DNA of 64,000 nucleotides from contig NC_134354.1 in NCBI RefSeq assembly GCF_048569485.1, forward strand, positions 684,603,637-684,667,636, written 5' to 3'. The stretch is from Anomaloglossus baeobatrachus. Taxonomy: Eukaryota > Chordata > Amphibia > Anura > Aromobatidae. The notes under the pieces were generated by a model. It ran no database searches. It was given only the letters and a program-made list of their open reading frames with translations, and had not been told where the DNA came from. Position numbers and translations under genes: made by a program. Each line of letters begins with the position of its first letter. Position 1 is the stretch's first letter. Below, in pieces: positions 58,178 through 64,000 of this stretch.

Positions 58178-59175
58178 AGGGAACCTGTCAGCAGAAATTT
58201 TGCCCAAAAGCTAAAAGATTCCCCCTCTGCAGCTCCTGGGCTGCATTCTAGAAAGGTCCCTGTTATTATTGTGCCCCATGTGAGACCAAAATAAAGAGTT
58301 TATAAAGTGGTACCTTTTTGTATTCAGATAGTGTAAATGTGACACGGGGGCGGGCTCTCTGCCGTCCGTTATTCTGCCTCCTGGTCCTGTATGCCGCCCC
58401 ATCGCTCCTTTCCATAGCTGATGCACCGCCCACTGCTCCAGCCATCCCCGCGCATGCCCAGTGCCAGTCTCACGGGACTGAGCAGTGTGACCGCTGGTGA
58501 CGTGTGCGCAAGCAAGTGATTATGGGCGGGGCTGTGATTGTTATCAGCAAGTACCCGCCCATAATCTCGTGAGCGCGCAAACCTCTTCAGCGGTCACACT
58601 GTGCTCAGGCTGGATGCTAGACTGTATGGGCTGCTTCCAGGGATGACGTCCCTTTTGTCACGTGATAGGGGCGTGTTCAAAATACTATCACGTGACAAAA
58701 GGGACGTCATCCCTGGAAGCAGCCCATACAGTCTAGCACTACCCTGAGCACAGTGTGACCGCTGGAGAGGTTTGCGCGCTCACGAGATTATGGGCGAGTA
58801 CTTGCTGATAACAATCACAGCCCCGCCCATAATCACTTGCCTGCGCATACGTCACCAGCGGTCACACTGCTCAGTCCCGTGAGACTGGCACTGGGCATGC
58901 GCGGGGATGGCTGGAGCAGTGGGCGGTGCATCAGCTATGGAAAGGAGCGATGGGGGCGGCATACAGGACCAGGAGGCAGAATAACGGACGGCAGAGATCC
59001 CGCCCCCGTGTCACATTTACACTATCTGAATACAAAAAGGTACCACTTTATAAACTCTTTACTTTGGTCTCACATGGGGCATAATAATAACAGGGACCTT
59101 CCTAGAATGCAGCCCAGGAGCTGCAGAGGGGGAATCTTTTAGCTTTTGGGCGAAATTTCTGCTGACAGGTTCCCT
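58178..59175. mobile_element. TTAA-type palindromic MITE, about 1 kb
   Basis: Ends AGGGAACCTGTCAGCAG and CTGCTGACAGGTTCCCT, with TTAA at 58174-58177 and 59176-59179. TTAA targets fit piggyBac or Kolobok; I cannot decide between them. The two ~490-bp arms are close complements meeting near 58672 (ATCACGTGACAAAAGGGACG and complement), so the whole element is a hairpin. No coding capacity. Confidence 0.8.
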
Positions 59176-59179
59176 TTAA

Positions 59180-59634
59180 CACAAACATCCAATGGACAAA
59201 TGTGCTGAAATTTTCTAATTTCATGGGGTTGCCCAGAGAAAACAGGTTTTCACCTATCGAAGGTATAAGTGAAAACTTGGTGGTCAGTGTGAGTCCGACC
59301 GTGAGGACAACTACTGCATTCATTTCCGTATGGGGCTTCTATCAACAACCCCATAGAGAATGAATGGATCAGGGGTCGGGCGTCAGGCTTGCTGCTCCAT
59401 TTTTTAATGGGAATAATGTTCCATGTTGGGGAAAACATTTACTGCTTTGCTGTGCCGTAGCAGCAGACTTCCATTTACTATTTTGGGTGAACTGCCGCTC
59501 TAGAAGCTGTCCCATATTGTGTTGTGTGAAGGTGTAAGATGGAAGATGACATAGCAATGTACGAGCAAGAATCACGATATTCTGACATCCTTTGCAATTC
59601 AAAATGCCATTCTAGCCTCCCGTGCTGCAACAAA
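59180..59634. other. Unassigned stretch, dispersed-repeat debris
   Basis: No gene is seen; 59226-59400 resembles a common non-coding dispersed repeat, without clear ends. Confidence 0.3.
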
Positions 59635-59742
59635 TAGTCAGGAATGACACTTCTGATTCCTTTTTTTTTCCCAGCAAAGATATCCTGTTGTTCTTTTGCA
59701 TTTCTTCTTTCATTAGTTTTTTTTCTGTTTGTTTCTAAAGAC
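59635..59742. repeat. Direct repeat flanking MITE, left copy
   Basis: About 108 bp (TAGTCAGGAATGACAC ... ATATCCTGTTGTTC ... TTCTTTCATTAG ... CTAAAGAC) that recurs just after the MITE at 61931-62064 with modest divergence. Confidence 0.75.
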
Positions 59743-59865
59743 TAAAGGGGGCTTTACACGCAGCGACATTGCTAGCGTGAAAGCACCCGCCCCCGTCATT
59801 TGTGCGTCACGGGCAAATCGCTGCCCGTGGCGCACAATATCACTAACACCCGTCACACATACTTA

Positions 59866-61496
59866 CAGTCAGGGCCAGAAATATTTGGACAGTGACACAA
59901 GTTTTGTTATTTTAGCTGTTTAAAAAAACATGTTCAGAAATACAATTATATATATAATATGGGCTGAAAGTGCACACTCCCAGCTGCAATATGAGAGTTT
60001 TCACATCCAAATCGGAGACAGGGTTTAGGAATCATAGCTCTGTAATGCATAGCCTCCTCTTTTACAAGGGACCAAAAGTAATTGGACAAGGGACTCTAAG
60101 GGCTGCAATTAACTCTGAAGGCGTCTCCCTCATTAACCTGTAATCAATGAAGTAGTTAAAAGGTCTGGGGTTGATTACAGGTGTGTGGTTTTGCATTTGG
60201 AGGCTGTTGCTGTGACCAGACAACATGCGGTCTAAGGAACTCTCAATTGAGGTGAAGCAGAACATCCTGAGGCTGAAAAAAAGGAAAAAATCCATCAGAG
60301 AGATAGCAGACATGCTTGGAGTAGCAAAATCAACAGTCGGGTACATTCTGAGAAAAAAGGAATTGACTGGTGAGCTTGGGAACTCAAAAAGGCCTGGGCG
60401 TCCACGGATGACAACAGTTTCTTTGGTGAAGAAGAACCCGTTCACAACATCAACTGAAGTCCAGAACACTCTCAGTGAAGTAGGTGTATCTGTCTCTAAG
60501 TTAACAGTAAAGAGAAGACTCCATGAAAGTAAATACAAAGGGTTCACATCTAGATGCAAACCATTCATCAATTCCAAAAATAGACAGGCCAGAGTTAAAT
60601 TTGCTGAAAAACACCTCATGAAGCCAGCTCAGTTCTGGAAAAGTATTCTATGGACAGATGAGACAAAGATCAACCTGTACCAGAATGATGGGAAGAAAAA
60701 AGTTTGGAGAAGAAAGGGAACGGCACATGATCCAAGGCACACCACATCCTCTGTAAAACATGGTGGAGGCAACGTGATGGCACGGGCATGCATGGCTTTC
60801 AATGGCACTGGGTCACTTGTGTTTATTGATGACATAACAGCAGACAAGAGTAGCCGGATGAATTCTGAAGTGTACCGGAATATACTTTCAGCCCAGATTC
60901 AGCCAAATGCCGCAAAGTTGATCGGACGGCGCTTCATAGTACAGATGGACAATGACCCCAAGCATACAGCCAAAGCTACCCAGGAGTTCATGAGTGCTAA
61001 AAAGTGGAACATTCTGCAATGGCCAAGTCAATCACCAGATCTTAACCCAATTGAGCATGCATTTCACTTGCTCAAATCCAGACTTAAGACGGAAAGACCC
61101 ACAAACAAGCAAGACCTGAAGGCTGCGGCTGTAAAGGCCTGGCAAAGCATTAAGAAAGAGGAAACCCAGCGTTTGGTGATGTCCATGGGTTCCAGACTTA
61201 AGGCAGTGATTGCCTCCAAAGGATTCGCAACAAAATATTGAAAATAAAAATATTTTGTTTGGGTTTGGTTTATTTGTCCAATTACTTTTGACCTCCTAAA
61301 ATGTGGAGTGTTTGTAAAGAAATGTGTACAATTCCTACAATTTCTATCAGATATTTTTGTTCAAAACTTCAAATTAAACGTTACAATCTGCACTTGAATT
61401 CTGTTGTAGAGATTTCATTTCAAATCCAATGTGGTGGCATGCAGAGCCCAACTCGCGAAAATTGTGTCACTGTCCAAATATTTCTGGACCTAACTG
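59866..61496 (+). mobile_element. Tc1-type DNA transposon with intact transposase frame
   Basis: Ends CAGTCAGGGCCAGAAATATT and AATATTTCTGGACCTAACTG, flanked by TA at 59864-59865 and 61497-61498. 1631 bp, the normal size for full-length Tc1 elements. The terminal repeats match closely. Confidence 0.92.
60225..61241 (+). CDS. Tc1-type DD34E transposase, full length
   Basis: A single 338-residue frame with no stop, the usual length for Tc1 transposases, starting at the expected MRSKELS. Residues 1-115 form the paired-like DNA-binding part (two helix-turn-helix units with the GRPR motif at 58-61). The catalytic domain shows D145 in ILWTDETK, D242 in QMDNDPKHTA and E277 in DLNPIEHAF, with 34 residues between the last two. 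The GSVKHGGGNVM-like glycine-rich box (SVKHGGGNVM, about 176-185) is present. The protein cuts at the terminal repeats in the nucleus and targets TA. Intactness suggests recent mobility; I cannot judge activity. Confidence 0.93.
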   Translation: MRSKELSIEVKQNILRLKKRKKSIREIADMLGVAKSTVGYILRKKELTGELGNSKRPGRPRMTTVSLVKKNPFTTSTEVQNTLSEVGVSVSKLTVKRRLHESKYKGFTSRCKPFINSKNRQARVKFAEKHLMKPAQFWKSILWTDETKINLYQNDGKKKVWRRKGTAHDPRHTTSSVKHGGGNVMARACMAFNGTGSLVFIDDITADKSSRMNSEVYRNILSAQIQPNAAKLIGRRFIVQMDNDPKHTAKATQEFMSAKKWNILQWPSQSPDLNPIEHAFHLLKSRLKTERPTNKQDLKAAAVKAWQSIKKEETQRLVMSMGSRLKAVIASKGFATKY

Positions 61497-61930
61497 TACC
61501 TTCCTAGTGATGTCGCTGTGGGTGGCAAACAACCTCTTCGTTAAGGGGGAAGTTCGGGCGCCGTCACAGCGACGTCACACAGCAGCCGACCAATAGAAGC
61601 GGAGGGGCGGAGAGGAGCCGCATTAATGACACACCCACCTTGTTGCCGGAGGACGCAGGTAAGCTGTTGTTCATCGCTCCCGGGGTGTCACACGTAGCGA
61701 TCTGTGCTGCCTCAGGAACGACGAACAACCTGCGACCACAACGACCAACGAGATTTTGAAAATGAATAACGTGTCAACGATCAACGATTAGGTAAGTATT
61801 TTTGATCGTTAACAGACGTTCGTAGCTGTTACATGCAATGAAGTCGCTAATGACGCCAGATGTGCGTCACAAAATCTGTGACCCCGACGACATATCGTTA
61901 GAGATATCGTTGCGTGTAACGGGGCCTTAA

Positions 61931-62064
61931 TAGTCAGGAATGACACAATTGTTTCTTTGTGTTTTTCCCAGTAAAGATATCCTGTTGTTCATTTAGGATT
62001 TCTTCTTTCATTAGTTTTTTGACTGTTTGTTACATTAGTTTTTTGACTGTTTGTTACTAAAGAC
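61931..62064. repeat. Direct repeat flanking MITE, right copy
   Basis: Second copy of the segment at 59635-59742, a little longer because of an internal repeat of ttagttttttgactgtttgt. Confidence 0.75.
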
Positions 62065-62717
62065 TTTTTCAATCTGGACATTATATCAGACTTTGTCTGA
62101 TCAGTTCTTGTCATTCTTTATAATACCTAGACATTTTATGTAATGCCTAGGAAAAGTATAGAACAGCACAGATATTTCATACCTTGCCTGAAAACGACAG
62201 GGATTGTATACATTGCCCAGGTATTCTATAGAATGCTGGGTTTTCATACATTGCCTGTAACATATAAATTAAAATATCCGATTTGTTCTCTAGAGAAAAT
62301 GGTTTATTTAGTTTTACACTCAAGAACTAAGATGTCTTTTTTTGTACCCAATTTAGAGCTGGTGTGGAGCAGGGGTCAGGAATTGTCTAATATGGAGTTT
62401 TCCAATTTAATCAAGTGATAACATTTTGCAAGAATGTACCAACCTTTTCTGATTGATTGGGGTCTGACTAAATCAGCACGTGAGCTCCTTCCTGATTTTT
62501 ACTGCGCAGCAGCACTCTTGGCCCCTCACTCTACAGGGGTATGCAACAAATGATTGGAGTCATAAACCAGTTTCCTGCACAGGTAATGACCAAGCGTGCC
62601 ACTGGACACTAAACCAAAGCTGATGACAGTTCACAAAATCAAGACTATTTCTAAGATATGTTATCACCTTCAGATCACCAGTGGTCTGATTCTCAGAACC
62701 CCGACAAGTTATCCTAC
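62065..62717. other. Unassigned stretch
   Basis: No gene is seen. Loose repeats of a tatacattgcc-like word occur at 62120-62260. The last 100 bases resemble the edge of a common dispersed repeat. Confidence 0.3.
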
Positions 62718-63178
62718 TGTAGCACTGTGTAGGAGGGGGCGAACAACGCCCACTCCTACGTAGAGGTGTTATTGTAATGTAAATATAATGTATATAAAAA
62801 AGGTATTGCATATAATATAGTATGTAGAAGAGCTGAATGGGCGTGGCGTTCGGTTCCACCTAGTGGCCGTAGGTATTATATGTTTTATAGTAAGATAGGG
62901 TTACCGGGGAAAAGAAGCACGGTGTGGACGCATCAGCTGGAGGAAAGTTCCCAGATCGAGTGCCGGCCTGATAGAAGAGCAGACACAGCACAAGCAGTCC
63001 TAAGGGCCTGACTCAAGAACGAAGTGGTGACCTTAAATAAAGTGATTCCTGAGTTGTTTTACAAAAGACTGATGTGGCAATTGTGTTTGCTTTCCCATCT
63101 ACGACGAGGACCAGTAAACAAGATGGAGGTAACACTGGACGTAATTAAAAAAGCCTCACGCCCCAATGGGAGCATCAC
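62718..63178 (+). mobile_element. Possible solo LTR
   Basis: Starts TGTAGCACTGTG, has a TATAAAA-like box at about 62794, an AATAAA at about 63037 and ends near GGGAGCATCA. I found no convincing target duplication, so the ends are uncertain. Confidence 0.35.
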
Positions 63179-64000
63179 ACGAACATACACATTACACATT
63201 TAATGAAGCAAGGGGAAGCATTGCCGGCCATCACCCGCCTCCCCTCTTCAACTATATCATATGTTTCTGAGATCGGAAGCACACTAAAATGCAGTAGATT
63301 CACACATGAACATCAACCATGACACAGATCAACTGGTCATGAAAAGAGGTTTCTTCTAATATTTATCCAAAATGTATCAATTTTCACTTGTGTAAAATGA
63401 AAGCTCAAAAATAATTGTTGATTTTCGTTTTTCCAGCTTCCCTGTGTCACATCTCTATCTAGACCTGCTACAGCAAAGTATGGTTCAGTCACACAGCGTC
63501 CTGATATTCACTGTGCAGCTGGAGCTGGCGGAGACTCCATGGTCAATATCTCTGGACAGCGCAGATGCTGTTATTCCAGGGATCAGTTTGGATGATGCCT
63601 GTGGTCCTGCCCAGCAAAACTAATAGCTATGTATGCTCTGCAGCAGCCCAGCAGGTATATTCAGCTCCCTGCTATTGACAGTGAGGTAGTACATGTGTGC
63701 CTTTCCCTGATCCTGACCTTGGCTTGCTTGACTTCGCTTTGACTGATAACCTTGTATCTGACCCCGGTTGTTTTGTCTCCCGATTTTGACCCTCACGTTA
63801 CTGACCTGGATAGTAAGACTACTGCCCCAGACTCTCCTGCAGCCAGCAGATATTCCAACTCAGAGGGCCCAGTTGTAAGTCGGAATCTCTATATAGGGGT
63901 TAAAAGGTGAAAGCCAGAAAGCCAGGGTTCCTCTGGTATCTGCTTGATGAAGGTACTAGAGCCAGGTATATCTGAAGTAGCTTTTTGAGGAATTGTCCCA
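63179..64000 (+). other. Unassigned; possible LTR-like fragment from about 63640
   Basis: The T/C-rich run of short words (CCTGACCTTGGCTTG, TGACCCCGG, TTACTGACCTGGAT) after 63690 resembles LTR or leader sequence of frog Gypsy elements. It runs off the window edge and I cannot confirm it. No gene is seen. Confidence 0.25.

Larger units (their letters stand above)
59746..61927. mobile_element. PIF/Harbinger-type MITE split by Tc1
   Basis: Ends AGGGGGCTTTACACGC and GTGTAACGGGGCCT, flanked by TAA at 59743-59745 and 61928-61930. The reverse complement of GACGCACATCTGGC lies near 61860. The Tc1 at 59866-61496 is inserted about 120 bp from its left end; without it the MITE is about 550 bp, the normal size of this family. 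Confidence 0.85.

Noticed and set aside
60062-60847. Minus-strand frames of 185 and 72 residues
   Set aside because: Shadows of the Tc1 transposase, which has the full set of catalytic motifs on the plus strand.

Overview
This window reads as intergenic DNA from a large, transposon-rich vertebrate genome, most likely a frog (anuran). That is an inference from repeat families I recognise: Gypsy-type LTRs with 4-bp target duplications, hAT and PIF/Harbinger MITEs, Tc1 elements, a tRNA-derived SINE and a CR1/L2-like LINE. I found no exon of a host gene, no host tRNA or rRNA gene and no CRISPR array. Almost every base that can be explained is mobile DNA, often nested two or three layers deep.

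Layout. 0.8-10.3 kb: an old solo LTR (790-1914, resuming 10184-10267) is split by a young composite Gypsy-type insertion (1915-10179, minus strand) with three LTR blocks, gag, part of pol and a second, pol-less internal region. 10.6-14.4 kb: LTR-like sequence and three PIF/Harbinger-type non-autonomous elements (TAA/TTA duplications). 14.8-15.2 kb: a 31-bp minisatellite. 15.8-22.9 kb: a Tc1 remnant split by a 6.2-kb non-coding hAT-like element (16459-22624). 23-29 kb: MITEs and members of a retroposon-like family that often ends in a long hairpin. 29.5-34.3 kb: a fossil chromovirus whose LTR holds a Tc1 element and a hairpin element, the latter holding a MITE. 35.2-41.1 kb: a MITE abutting a complete-looking autonomous Harbinger transposon with a two-exon transposase and a three-exon MADF/BESS partner. 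41.2-43.8 kb: a small hAT MITE and two hairpin elements inserted at one target site. 44.2-47.5 kb: two solo LTRs and a degenerate minisatellite. 47.9-57.6 kb: LINE remnants split by a second giant hAT-like element (48181-55531, inverted relative to the first) and by a solo LTR. 58-62 kb: a ~1-kb TTAA palindrome, then a Harbinger MITE holding a Tc1 element with an uninterrupted 338-aa transposase.

Genes working together: the Harbinger transposase and MADF protein form the usual two-protein system of that superfamily (DDE nuclease plus DNA-binding partner), convergent between matching terminal repeats and a TTA duplication. The Tc1 transposase at 60225-61241 acts alone. The MITEs and giant hAT-like elements encode nothing and would need proteins supplied in trans.

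Most notable: (1) hairpin-ended elements with 13-14-bp target duplications; (2) non-coding cassettes shared between elements whose 8-bp versus 3-bp duplications put them in different DNA-transposon superfamilies; (3) the inverted pair of 6-7-kb non-coding hAT-like elements, each with a 40-bp minisatellite, large palindromes and an embedded SINE; (4) the complete-looking Harbinger. All coordinates were read by eye and may be off by a base or two.
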